This document shows positions 33,203 to 40,837 of a stretch of DNA of 64,000 nt, in pieces. Origin of the DNA: Streptomyces sp. MMG1121 (GTDB lineage Bacteria; Actinomycetota; Actinomycetes; Streptomycetales; Streptomycetaceae); contig NZ_LGDV01000213.1 in NCBI RefSeq assembly GCF_001280015.1, positions 124,001 through 188,000 on the forward strand. Reading direction: 5' to 3'. How positions within the stretch are numbered: the first letter of the stretch is position 1; every line of letters begins with the position of its first letter. A program made the translations under genes and the position numbers. The notes under the pieces were generated by a model that was given only the letters and a program-made list of their open reading frames with translations, was not told where the DNA came from and searched no databases.

Positions 33203-34984
33203 ATGGCGACGGTGACGGGCAAACCGGCCGGCGGCGGCCTCGTGGAGATGTCCTGGGACCCCATCACGCGCATCGTGGGCAGCCTCGGCATCCACACGAA
33301 GATCGACTTCAAGGCCAAACGGGTCGCCGAGTGCTACAGCACCTCGTCGGTCTTCCGCGGCTACAGCATCTTCATGCGCGGCAAGGATCCTCGTGACGCG
33401 CACTTCATCACCAGCCGCATCTGCGGCATCTGCGGCGACAACCACGCCACCTGCTCGGTGTACACCCAGAACATGGCGTACGGCGTCGCGCCCCCGCATC
33501 TCGGCGAGTGGATCATCAACCTCGGCGAGGCCGCGGAGTACATGTTCGACCACAACATCTTCCAGGAGAACCTCGTCGGGGTGGACTACTGCGAGAAGAT
33601 GGTCCGGGAGACCAATCCGGGTGTCCTGGAACTGGCCGAGCGGACCGAGGCGCCGCACGCGGCGGACCACGGGTACCGGACCATCGCCGACATCATGCGC
33701 TCGCTCAATCCCCTGGAGGGCGAGTTCTATCGCGAGGCCCTCCAGGTCAGCCGCTACACCCGGGAGATGTTCTGCCTGATGGAGGGCCGCCATGTGCACC
33801 CCTCCACCCTCTACCCGGGCGGTGTCGGCACGGTCGCCACGGTCCAGCTGTTCACCGACTACCTCAGCCGCCTGACCCGGTACGTGGAGTTCATGAAGCG
33901 TGTCGTCCCGCTCCACGACGACCTCTTCGACTTCTTCTACGAGGCCCTGCCCGGATACGAGAACGTCGGCCGACGCCGCGTCATGCTCGGCTGCTGGGGC
34001 GCGCTCAACGACCCCGAGTACTGCGACTTCACCTACGCGCGCATGACCGACTGGGGTCGGCGGATGTTCGTCACCCCCGGTGTCATCGTCGACGGCGAGC
34101 TCGTCACGAACGACCTCACCGAGATCAACCTCGGCATCCGCATCCTGCTCGGCAGCTCCTACTACGAGGACTGGGCCGGTATGGAGAAGTTCGTCGAGTT
34201 CGATCCGCTGGGCAATCCGGTCGACGAACGCCACCCGTGGAACCAGCACACCGTCCCCGCCCCGCAGAAACGGGACTTCGAGGACAAGTACAGCTGGGTG
34301 ATGTCCCCGCGCTGGTTCGACGGCGAGAACTACCTCGCCCTGGACACCGGCGGCGGTCCCATCGCCCGCCTGTGGTCCACGGCGCTGTCCGGGCTGGTGG
34401 ACATCGGATACGTGAAGGCCACCGGGGACAGCGTGGTGATCAACCTGCCGCGCACCATGACCAAGCCCGAGACGACCCTGGAGTGGCACATCCCGAAGTG
34501 GAGCAACGCCATCGAACGCAATCGGGCCCGCACCTACTTCCAGGCCTACGCGGCGGCCGCCGCCCTGCACTTCGCCGAACAGGCGATGGCCGAGATCCGG
34601 GCCGGCCACACCCAGACCTGGGAGCGGTTCGACGTCCCCGACGAGTCGATCGGCTGCGGTTTCACCGAGGCCGTGCGCGGCGTGCTCAGCCACCACATGG
34701 TGATCCGCGACGGGAAGATCGCCAACTACCACCCGTACCCGCCGACTCCCTGGAACGCCAGTGTGCGCGACTCCTACGGCACGCCGGGCCCGTACGAGGA
34801 CGCGGTGCAGAACACACCGATCTTCGAGGAGAACCCGCCGGAGAACTTCAAGGGCATCGACATCATGCGCGCCGTGCGCAGCTTCGACCCCTGTCTGCCC
34901 TGCGGCGTCCACATGTACGTCGGCGGCGGCCGGACCGTGGAGCACACACACATGCCCACCGGCCTGAGCGGGCTCGCCGTCTGA
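33203..34984 (+). CDS. hhyL: Group 1h [NiFe] hydrogenase large subunit
   Basis: A 593-residue catalytic subunit. The four Ni ligands are Cys74 and Cys77 in Arg-Ile-Cys-Gly-Ile-Cys-Gly-Asp-Asn-His, and Cys564 and Cys567 in Asp-Pro-Cys-Leu-Pro-Cys-Gly-Val-His. Maturation normally clips after this histidine, which would remove 23 C-terminal residues here; the protease gene lies at 38567. The Asp-Asn-His-Ala-Thr-Cys-Ser following the L1 motif is typical of group 1h. The enzyme should oxidise H2 at very low concentration for energy during starvation or sporulation. ATG 33203 follows GGAG; the gap after hhyS is 82 bp. Confidence 0.96.
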   Translation: MATVTGKPAGGGLVEMSWDPITRIVGSLGIHTKIDFKAKRVAECYSTSSVFRGYSIFMRGKDPRDAHFITSRICGICGDNHATCSVYTQNMAYGVAPPHLGEWIINLGEAAEYMFDHNIFQENLVGVDYCEKMVRETNPGVLELAERTEAPHAADHGYRTIADIMRSLNPLEGEFYREALQVSRYTREMFCLMEGRHVHPSTLYPGGVGTVATVQLFTDYLSRLTRYVEFMKRVVPLHDDLFDFFYEALPGYENVGRRRVMLGCWGALNDPEYCDFTYARMTDWGRRMFVTPGVIVDGELVTNDLTEINLGIRILLGSSYYEDWAGMEKFVEFDPLGNPVDERHPWNQHTVPAPQKRDFEDKYSWVMSPRWFDGENYLALDTGGGPIARLWSTALSGLVDIGYVKATGDSVVINLPRTMTKPETTLEWHIPKWSNAIERNRARTYFQAYAAAAALHFAEQAMAEIRAGHTQTWERFDVPDESIGCGFTEAVRGVLSHHMVIRDGKIANYHPYPPTPWNASVRDSYGTPGPYEDAVQNTPIFEENPPENFKGIDIMRAVRSFDPCLPCGVHMYVGGGRTVEHTHMPTGLSGLAV

Positions 34985-35009
34985 CCCGACGCGGGGAAAG
35001 GGGCCGTCG

Positions 35010-35888
35010 ATGGCCGGACAGGACACGGGCGAGCGGATCGCCGCTCTCCTGGACGAAGTCGCGCGCACGGCCGATCCGCAGGTCCGCGCGACCGCCGAGG
35101 AACTGGTCCGCACCCTCGTCGAGTTCTACGGCGAGGGTCTGTCCCGCGCGGTCCGGCTGCTCGGCAACGCCCCGCACGGAGCGGACCCCCTGGCCGTGCT
35201 CGCCGCCGACGAACTCGTCGCCGACCTGCTGATCCTGCACGACCTGCACCCCGAGGACACCCTGACCCGGGTCGAGCACGCCCTGGACAAGGTGCGTCCC
35301 TACCTCGGTTCCCACGCCGGCGACGTCGACGTCCTCGGTCTCGACGACGGCACGGCGGACGGCCCCGTCCTGCGGCTGCGGCTGCGCGGCAGCTGCGACG
35401 GCTGCCCCTCCTCGGCCCAGACCGTGCGCTGGACCATCGAGGAGGCCGTCGCCCGCGTCGCACCCGAGATCGCCCGCGTCGACGTCGAGGGCGCCACCGA
35501 CGCCACCGGACCGCACCTGTTGCAGATCCTCCCCCACCGGCCCGAGGACGCACCCGGCCCGGCCGCGCACTGGCACTCCGTCCGCGCCGACCGCCTGCCC
35601 GCCCGAGAGCACGCCTTCGCCACGGTGCAGGTGGACGGCACCACCCTGCTGTTCGTACGGCTGCCGGGCGGTCTGTACGCCTACCGCGACCGCTGTCCGG
35701 GCTGCGGTACCCGGCTCGCCGAAGCGGCCCTGGCCGGTGACCTGCTGCGCTGTGCCGGCTGTGCGGCCGAGTACGACGTACGGCACGCGGGCACCGGCAC
35801 GCGCGGGCACCTGGAGCCGCTGCCCCTGCTGGAGGACGCGGGAGCCGTGCGCGTGGCTCTGCCCGAACGCCAGGAGGCCGTGCCGTGA
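35010..35888 (+). CDS. NifU-domain protein with all-Cys Rieske-like domain
   Basis: A 292-residue hydrogenase accessory protein. An N-terminal helical part (~1-85) is followed by a NifU-type Fe-S domain (~85-150) with Gly-Ser-Cys-Asp-Gly-Cys-Pro-Ser-Ser. A C-terminal domain (~195-275) has the layout of a Rieske fold (Thr-Leu-Leu-Phe-Val-Arg-Leu-Pro-Gly-Gly-Leu-Tyr-Ala-Tyr), but its ligand set reads Cys-x2-Cys-x15-Cys-x2-Cys. The two Rieske histidines are replaced by cysteines, which could bind a rubredoxin-like iron, zinc or a [4Fe-4S]. It probably helps build or electronically couple the hydrogenase clusters. It follows hhyL by 25 bp and overlaps the next gene. Confidence 0.88.
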   Translation: MAGQDTGERIAALLDEVARTADPQVRATAEELVRTLVEFYGEGLSRAVRLLGNAPHGADPLAVLAADELVADLLILHDLHPEDTLTRVEHALDKVRPYLGSHAGDVDVLGLDDGTADGPVLRLRLRGSCDGCPSSAQTVRWTIEEAVARVAPEIARVDVEGATDATGPHLLQILPHRPEDAPGPAAHWHSVRADRLPAREHAFATVQVDGTTLLFVRLPGGLYAYRDRCPGCGTRLAEAALAGDLLRCAGCAAEYDVRHAGTGTRGHLEPLPLLEDAGAVRVALPERQEAVP

Positions 35889-36517
35889 CCGCCGAGGTCC
35901 TGCGGCAGTTCACCCGCCGGCCCGAGCGGCGCGGCGAGCGGTGCGAGCTGTGCGACGAGCCGCTGCCCGCCGAGCACCGGCACCTCGTCGACACCCGGCA
36001 GCGCAGCCTCAAGTGCGTGTGCCCGGCCTGTCACCTGCTGCTCGACCGGCCCGGTGCCGGGCAGGGCCGGTTCCGTGCGGTGCCCGGCCGCTATCTCCTC
36101 GACGAGTCCTTCCAGTTGGACGAGCGGGACCGGAGCCGGCTCCAGATCCCCGTCGGCCTCGCCTTCTTCTTCCGCAATTCCGTCCTGGACCGGCTCTGCG
36201 CCTTCTACCCCAGCCCGGCCGGCGCCACCGAGAGCGAACTCGATCCCCAGGCCTGGGACGACGTCCTCGGCCGCACCCGGCTGGCCGCGCTGCTGGAACC
36301 CGACGTGGAGGCCCTCCTCGTCCACCAGGAGCGCGGCGGGCCCACCCTGTGCGCGCTCGTGCCGGTCGACGTCTGCTACGAACTGGTCGGCCGGATGCGG
36401 TTGCACTGGAAGGGCTTCGACGGCGGCGCCGAGGCGCGTGCCGACCTCGCGGCGTTCTTCGAGCGCGTACGCTCCGCCGCCCGCACGCTGCCGGACGACC
36501 CCGGGGGCGCGCCGTGA
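35885..36517 (+). CDS. DUF5947-family hydrogenase accessory protein
   Basis: A 210-residue protein of the DUF5947 type seen in actinobacterial group 1h hydrogenase operons. The N-terminus carries a zinc-ribbon-like pair, Cys-Glu-Leu-Cys at ~20-23 and Cys-Val-Cys-Pro-Ala-Cys-His at ~43-49. The rest is mixed alpha/beta with Leu-Ala-Phe-Phe-Phe-Arg-Asn-Ser and a C-terminal segment Cys-Tyr-Glu-Leu-Val-Gly-Arg-Met-Arg-Leu-His-Trp-Lys-Gly. The function is unknown; metal or Fe-S binding is likely from the cysteines. GTG 35885 overlaps the previous stop (GTGA) and the stop overlaps the next gene, so production is tied to the hydrogenase. Confidence 0.85.
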   Translation: MTAEVLRQFTRRPERRGERCELCDEPLPAEHRHLVDTRQRSLKCVCPACHLLLDRPGAGQGRFRAVPGRYLLDESFQLDERDRSRLQIPVGLAFFFRNSVLDRLCAFYPSPAGATESELDPQAWDDVLGRTRLAALLEPDVEALLVHQERGGPTLCALVPVDVCYELVGRMRLHWKGFDGGAEARADLAAFFERVRSAARTLPDDPGGAP

Positions 36518-37164
36518 CCGACCTGGAGTTCAGCTGCACCGGCGTACGGCCCGAACCGTACGGTGCGAGTCCCACCCTCCTGTTCGGGCTGCGGATCGAG
36601 GAGAGCGACCACCGGCCCGTCCACGCGATCGCGCTGCGCTGCCAGATCCGCATCGAGCCCGCTCGCCGCACCTACGCACCGGAGGAGATCGACATGCTCG
36701 CCGACCTCTTCGGTGAACCCGGTCGCTGGGACACCACGCTCAAACCCCTGCAGTTCGCGCACGCGTCCCTCGCCGTTCCCGGGTTCACCGGGGCAACCGA
36801 GGTCGAGCTGCCGGTGCCGTGCACCTACGACACGGAAGTGGCCTCCGCGTCCTACTTCCGTGCGCTCGCCGGGGGCGAGATCCCGCTCCTGCTGCTGTAC
36901 TCCGGCACCGTCTTCACGATCGGCCCCCAGGGCTTCCACGCGGAACCGGTCCCCTGGCACAAGGAGTCCGCGTACCGCATGCCCGTGCGGGTGTGGCGGG
37001 AGCTGATCGACGCCTACTTCCCCGGCACCGGGTGGATCCGCGTGCGCGACGACTGTCTGGAGGCGCTGCGCCGCTACCGGTCCGAGCGCGCCCTGCCCTC
37101 CTGGGAGCAGGTCTTCGCCGAACTCCTCGCCGCCGGCCGGACGAAAGGGGGCCCGCCACCATGA
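36514..37164 (+). CDS. DUF6084-family hydrogenase accessory protein
   Basis: A 216-residue, strand-rich protein of the DUF6084 type from actinobacterial hydrogenase operons. It opens with a beta-sandwich-like half (Leu-Leu-Phe-Gly-Leu-Arg-Ile-Glu, Ala-Ile-Ala-Leu-Arg-Cys-Gln-Ile-Arg-Ile-Glu), then Val-Pro-Cys-Thr-Tyr-Asp-Thr-Glu and Pro-Leu-Leu-Leu-Leu-Tyr-Ser-Gly-Thr-Val-Phe. It ends in a helical part with Trp-Arg-Glu-Leu-Ile-Asp-Ala-Tyr-Phe-Pro. No catalytic motif or cofactor site is evident. Start GTG 36514 overlaps the upstream stop and its own stop overlaps the next ATG, so it is strictly coupled. Its role in assembly or attachment is unknown. Confidence 0.82.
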   Translation: MTDLEFSCTGVRPEPYGASPTLLFGLRIEESDHRPVHAIALRCQIRIEPARRTYAPEEIDMLADLFGEPGRWDTTLKPLQFAHASLAVPGFTGATEVELPVPCTYDTEVASASYFRALAGGEIPLLLLYSGTVFTIGPQGFHAEPVPWHKESAYRMPVRVWRELIDAYFPGTGWIRVRDDCLEALRRYRSERALPSWEQVFAELLAAGRTKGGPPP

Positions 37165-38570
37165 GCCGAGCCGTGCACACCGACGACACCCTCGACCACG
37201 CACGCGCGGTCGCCGACGCCGTCCTCTACGAGGGCTACGTCCTCTACCCCTACCGTGCCTCGGCCGCCAAGAACCGCGTCCGGTGGCAGTTCGGCGTCCT
37301 CGCCCCGCCCACCGCCTCCGCCCTCGGCGAGAGCAGCACCCAGCGCACGCAGTGCCTGCTGGAACCGCGCGGCGCGCCGAGGGTGGACGCCGAACTGCGC
37401 TTCCTGCGGGTGCGACGGCGCACCGTCGAACGCCTCGGGGCCGGCGGAACGTACACCGAGGTACCGGAACTGGAGCTGCACGACCGCATCCTCGTGCCGT
37501 GGGACGAGGGAGCCGAGGAGCGGGTCCGGATCCATCTGCCCGCCCGGGACCTGACCTCGGACGACGAGGACTGGGACGTCGCCTTCGACCTTCCGGCGGG
37601 CACCAGCCGCGAACCGGTGACGGACCCGGCCGGGCGGACCGTGGGGCGACTGGTGCGGCGTACCGCACGGGTGACCGGGACGCTGAGCCCCGAGCTGGCG
37701 GAGGTGCCCGGCCCCTACCGCGTGCTCCGGCTCACCGTCACCGTGCGCAACACCACCCGAACCACCGACGCGGGTACCGACCGCGCAGCGGCTCTCGCCC
37801 ACTCCATGATCGGCACCCATCTGCTGCTCGCCGCGCCGGGCGGCCACTTCCTGTCCATGACCGATCCGCCGGAGTGGGCGCGGCCCGAGGTGGCGGAGTG
37901 TCACAACGACCACACCTGGCCGGTCCTGGCCGGTGCCCACCACAGCGACGACGTCGTGCTGTCCGCGCCGATCATCCTCGAGGACCATCCCGCACTCGCC
38001 GAGGAGAGCCCGGGCCCGCTCTACGACGCCACGGAGATCGACGAGATCCTCTCGTTGCGCACCGCTGCCCTCACCGACCGGGAGAAGCGCGAGGCACGGG
38101 GCACCGACCCGCGCGCCGCCGAGGTCATCGACCTGGTCGACGACATGCCGGCCGCCGTGCGGGACCGGCTGCACGGCGCGATCCGCGAGCTGCGCGACCT
38201 CGCCCCGGAGCCGGGGACCCGGCCCGGCCAGGGGCTCGAACTGCCCGGTGGGACAGGACACCCCTGGTGGGACCCGGAGCAGGATCCCGGGTCCCCGGAC
38301 GGGGCCGCCACGGTCGTCGTGCACGGCGTACCGCTCGGCGCCGGCAGCCGCGTCGTGCTCACGCCGGGTCTTCGCCGCAGCGACGCCCAGGACATCTTCC
38401 TGCGCGGGCGGCACGCCACCGTCGAGGCCGTGGTGACCGACCTGGACGGGGAGACGCACCTCGCGGTGGTCCTGGACGACGACCCCGGCACGGATCTGCG
38501 CCGCGCCCAGGGCCGGTTCCTGTACTTCAAGCCGGACGAGGTCGCGCCGCTCACCGGGGAGACGCCGTGA
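37161..38570 (+). CDS. Conserved hydrogenase-operon protein, unknown function
   Basis: A 469-residue protein that I can place only by context. It has no signal or membrane helix. The N-terminal ~220 residues are strand-rich with Tyr-Glu-Gly-Tyr-Val-Leu-Tyr-Pro-Tyr-Arg, Arg-Trp-Gln-Phe-Gly-Val-Leu and Thr-Gln-Cys-Leu-Leu-Glu. The middle has Trp-Pro-Val-Leu and an Ile-Leu-Glu-Asp-His-Pro. Residues ~290-370 are helical with Asp-Glu-Ile-Leu-Ser-Leu-Arg-Thr, and the C-terminal ~85 residues look like a small beta-barrel (Ala-Val-Val-Leu-Asp-Asp-Asp-Pro-Gly). ATG 37161 overlaps the upstream stop, and the maturation protease gene overlaps its own stop. A dedicated assembly or scaffold role for the group 1h enzyme is likely. 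Confidence 0.8.
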   Translation: MSRAVHTDDTLDHARAVADAVLYEGYVLYPYRASAAKNRVRWQFGVLAPPTASALGESSTQRTQCLLEPRGAPRVDAELRFLRVRRRTVERLGAGGTYTEVPELELHDRILVPWDEGAEERVRIHLPARDLTSDDEDWDVAFDLPAGTSREPVTDPAGRTVGRLVRRTARVTGTLSPELAEVPGPYRVLRLTVTVRNTTRTTDAGTDRAAALAHSMIGTHLLLAAPGGHFLSMTDPPEWARPEVAECHNDHTWPVLAGAHHSDDVVLSAPIILEDHPALAEESPGPLYDATEIDEILSLRTAALTDREKREARGTDPRAAEVIDLVDDMPAAVRDRLHGAIRELRDLAPEPGTRPGQGLELPGGTGHPWWDPEQDPGSPDGAATVVVHGVPLGAGSRVVLTPGLRRSDAQDIFLRGRHATVEAVVTDLDGETHLAVVLDDDPGTDLRRAQGRFLYFKPDEVAPLTGETP

Positions 38571-39097
38571 CCGGGGACCCCGGCCCGGCCGTGCTGGTGG
38601 CCGGTGTCGGCAACATCTTCCGGCGCGACGACGGATTCGGCGTCGAGACCGTCCGGCGACTGGCCGGCCGCGCCCTTGCCGCACTGCCGGCCGGGGTCGA
38701 ACTGGTGGATGCCGGGATCCGCGGACTGGACCTGGCCTACCGGCTGCTGGACGGCTGCGGCACCCTCGTCCTGGTGGACGCGGTGCACCGGGACGGACCG
38801 CCCGGCACGCTCTACACCATCGACGCCGGCCACCCCGCGGCCGACGACACCGCCCCCGGGCGGGTGGCCATGGACGGCCACTCCATGGATCCGGCGGCCG
38901 TACTGCGCCTGGTCCACGGCCTGCGCGCCGCGGTGGGCGGCAGCCTGCCGGATCACGTCTACGTGGTCGGGTGCGAACCCGGCGACGTCGGCGACGGCCT
39001 GGGGCTCACCCCGCCGGTGGCGCGAGCCGTGGACCCGGCGGTCGATCTCGTGCTCGGTCTCACCCACCGGGCCGCACACCCAACGACGAGGAGCTGA
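38567..39097 (+). CDS. Hydrogenase maturation endopeptidase
   Basis: A 176-residue member of the HyaD/HybD/HycI (M52) family that removes the C-terminal tail of the large subunit after nickel insertion. Motifs include Val-Ala-Gly-Val-Gly-Asn-Ile-Phe-Arg-Arg-Asp-Asp-Gly-Phe-Gly (Asp in the nickel-sensing site), Leu-Val-Asp-Ala-Gly-Ile-Arg-Gly-Leu-Asp-Leu, Leu-Val-Asp-Ala-Val and Asp-Gly-His-Ser-Met-Asp-Pro (His ligand). Its substrate here is HhyL, which keeps 23 residues beyond the Cys-x2-Cys-x2-His. Start GTG 38567 overlaps the previous stop (GTGA). Confidence 0.92.
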   Translation: MTGDPGPAVLVAGVGNIFRRDDGFGVETVRRLAGRALAALPAGVELVDAGIRGLDLAYRLLDGCGTLVLVDAVHRDGPPGTLYTIDAGHPAADDTAPGRVAMDGHSMDPAAVLRLVHGLRAAVGGSLPDHVYVVGCEPGDVGDGLGLTPPVARAVDPAVDLVLGLTHRAAHPTTRS

Positions 39098-39099
39098 CG

Positions 39100-39216
39100 A
39101 TGTGGGCACGTTCGGGCTTGACGTGGATCGGCCTGGCGGCCGGTCTGGTGATCGCCTACGAGATGGCGCGCAACCTGCCGGACGTACAGCGCTACTTGCG
39201 GATCCGACGCATGTAG
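39100..39216 (+). CDS. 38-aa membrane microprotein (DUF6893-like)
   Basis: A very short protein: an N-terminal stub, one hydrophobic helix (Leu-Thr-Trp-Ile-Gly-Leu-Ala-Ala-Gly-Leu-Val-Ile-Ala-Tyr-Glu) and a basic C-terminus (Gln-Arg-Tyr-Leu-Arg-Ile-Arg-Arg-Met). It matches the DUF6893 family of tiny Streptomyces proteins. GAGGAG precedes ATG 39100, two bases after the protease stop, so it is part of the hydrogenase operon. It might tether or stabilise the complex at the membrane, since no cytochrome b subunit is encoded. Its 3' end overlaps the convergent PadR gene by 25 bp. Confidence 0.75.
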   Translation: MWARSGLTWIGLAAGLVIAYEMARNLPDVQRYLRIRRM

Positions 39217-39599
39217 CGGTGCGCCGGAGGTTCCGGCTCCGGGCCGCCGACGGGGCCCGCCGCGTCCTTCAGTTGCACATACCGTTCGAGGAAGACATGG
39301 AGGATGCCGTGCAGTTCGCCCAGGCGGACGAACCACAGCGCGAGTTCCATGGCGCCCTGGTCGGTCAGCGTGTACACGCGCCGCGCCGGTCCGTGGTCGG
39401 AGGCGTCCCAGCGGGAGACCACGGAACCGCACGCCTCCAGCCCGCGCAGCACCCGGTAGACGTGTGCGGACTCCGTCTCCGGCCAGCCCATCGGGTCCAG
39501 CCGCTGCACCAGCTCGTAGCCGTGTCCGGGACGCTCGGCCAGCAGCAGGAGCAGGACCGGGGTGAGCAGCATCCGGCGCTCGGTCTCGTGTGCGTTCAT
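39192..39599 (-). CDS. PadR-family regulator inside hydrogenase locus
   Basis: A 135-residue winged-helix regulator of the PadR family: Met-Leu-Leu-Thr-Pro-Val-Leu-Leu-Leu-Leu-Leu-Ala-Glu-Arg-Pro-Gly-His-Gly-Tyr-Glu at the N-terminus, His-Val-Tyr-Arg-Val-Leu-Arg-Gly-Leu-Glu in the recognition segment, and Ala-Arg-Arg-Val-Tyr-Thr-Leu-Thr in the wing. A longer C-terminal helix follows. It lies convergent to the structural genes and divergent from hypA, so it may control the hyp genes at 39677-45748. The start is ATG 39599; the 77-bp gap to hypA should contain its operator. Confidence 0.88.
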   Translation of the reverse strand: MNAHETERRMLLTPVLLLLLAERPGHGYELVQRLDPMGWPETESAHVYRVLRGLEACGSVVSRWDASDHGPARRVYTLTDQGAMELALWFVRLGELHGILHVFLERYVQLKDAAGPVGGPEPEPPAHRYMRRIRK

Positions 39600-39676
39600 C
39601 GCTCTTCCAGCCTAGCCACCCGCCCCGCCCCTCCCCACTCGTCGGGCGCGGACGGGACGCACGGGAGGTGAGGGCC

Positions 39677-40066
39677 ATGCACGAACTGTCGATCGCCACG
39701 GCCGTCGTCGACGCGGTGACACCGCTCGTGGGCACGGACCTCGTCCGCTCGGTGACGCTGCGGATCGGTGAGCTGGCCGCGGTCGTTCCCGAGGCGCTGG
39801 ACCTCGCGTTCGCGGTGGCTACCCAGGACACCCCGCTGGCGGGCGCGGACCTGTTGATCGAGACTGTTGAGGGACGGGCCCGCTGCGACGGCTGCGGCCA
39901 CGCGGGCCCCACCGGGATGCCGCCGATGCTCTGGTGCGACCCGTGCGGTCGGCCGCTCGTCCTGCTCTCCGGCCGCGAACTGGAGATCGTCCGGCTGGTC
40001 ACGGACCCCCGCCCCGCGCCGGACCCCGCCGTCCCCGTCACGGAGCACTCCACCACCGGGAGGTAG
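39677..40066 (+). CDS. hypA: Hydrogenase nickel incorporation protein HypA
   Basis: A 129-residue nickel chaperone. It begins Met-His-Glu-Leu-Ser-Ile, where His2 is the Ni ligand, and has a zinc site with Cys-Asp-Gly-Cys-Gly and Trp-Cys-Asp-Pro-Cys-Gly. With HypB it loads nickel into the large subunit. The C-terminus has ~20 extra Pro/Asp/Thr residues. The start is ATG 39677 after GGGAGGTGAGGG. It is the first of the hypABFCDE run and 3 bp from hypB. Confidence 0.95.
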   Translation: MHELSIATAVVDAVTPLVGTDLVRSVTLRIGELAAVVPEALDLAFAVATQDTPLAGADLLIETVEGRARCDGCGHAGPTGMPPMLWCDPCGRPLVLLSGRELEIVRLVTDPRPAPDPAVPVTEHSTTGR

Positions 40067-40069
40067 CCC

Positions 40070-40837
40070 ATGTGCCGCTCGGTCGATCTGCACCGAGCCG
40101 TACTCGCCAGGAACGACGAGAACGCCACCGCGCTCCGCCGCTACCTCGACCGGCACGGCACGACCGCCGTCAATCTGATGTCCAGCCCCGGCAGCGGCAA
40201 GACCGCCCTGCTGGAGCTGCTGCTCACCCGCGCCCGCGAGCGCGGCACGCCGGTCGCCGCCGTCACCGCCGACCTCGCCACCGAGAACGACGCCCGGCGC
40301 CTGGCCCGCTCCCGGGCCCCCGTCCAGCAGATCCTCACCGACGGCCTGTGCCATCTGGAGGCCGCGCTGCTCCAGGCCCGGCTCGAACCCTGGCTCCCCG
40401 AGGGCACCCGGCTGCTGTTCGTGGAGAACGTCGGCAATCTCGTCTGCCCCGCCTCCTACGACCTCGGCGAGACCCTGCGGATCGTGCTGGTCTCGGTGAC
40501 GGAAGGCGAGGACAAGCCGCTGAAGTACCCGGCCGCCTTCGGGCTGGCCCAGGCCGTCGTGATCACCAAGAGCGACCTCGCGGAGGCCGTCGGCTTCGAC
40601 CGGCCGGCCTTCCTGGCGGGCGTACGGCAGGTCAACCCGGGCGTTCCCGTCATCGAGACCTCCGCACGCACCGGCGAGGGCGTCGACGCGCTCCTCGCCC
40701 ACGCACTGGCCTGCGCCGACGGCGGGACCCCGCACGAGCCCGTACTCGCGCGGGCACATGACCGCCCCCCGCACCACCACGACCACCCGCGTCCCGCGTC
40801 CGCGGACACCGGCCCCGGGGCGGCCGGCCTGCCATGA
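40070..40837 (+). CDS. hypB: Hydrogenase nickel incorporation GTPase HypB
   Basis: A 255-residue SIMIBI GTPase that drives nickel delivery. The P-loop is Ser-Ser-Pro-Gly-Ser-Gly-Lys-Thr at residues 38-45, with Asp-Leu-Ala-Thr-Glu-Asn-Asp as the switch, Leu-Phe-Val-Glu-Asn-Val-Gly-Asn-Leu-Val-Cys-Pro in the middle, and Ile-Thr-Lys-Ser-Asp-Leu as the guanine motif. A histidine-containing tail (Pro-Pro-His-His-His-Asp-His) could store nickel; it sits at the C-terminus, whereas many HypB proteins have it at the N-terminus. Its stop overlaps the ATG of hypF. Confidence 0.95.
   Translation: MCRSVDLHRAVLARNDENATALRRYLDRHGTTAVNLMSSPGSGKTALLELLLTRARERGTPVAAVTADLATENDARRLARSRAPVQQILTDGLCHLEAALLQARLEPWLPEGTRLLFVENVGNLVCPASYDLGETLRIVLVSVTEGEDKPLKYPAAFGLAQAVVITKSDLAEAVGFDRPAFLAGVRQVNPGVPVIETSARTGEGVDALLAHALACADGGTPHEPVLARAHDRPPHHHDHPRPASADTGPGAAGLP

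Noticed and set aside
33092..35113. A 673-codon minus-strand frame across the hydrogenase large subunit.
   Set aside because: Antisense to hhyL, whose catalytic motifs are all in the plus frame.
35010..35888. A true Rieske [2Fe-2S] protein.
   Set aside because: Both histidine ligands are replaced by cysteine, so a standard Rieske cluster cannot form.
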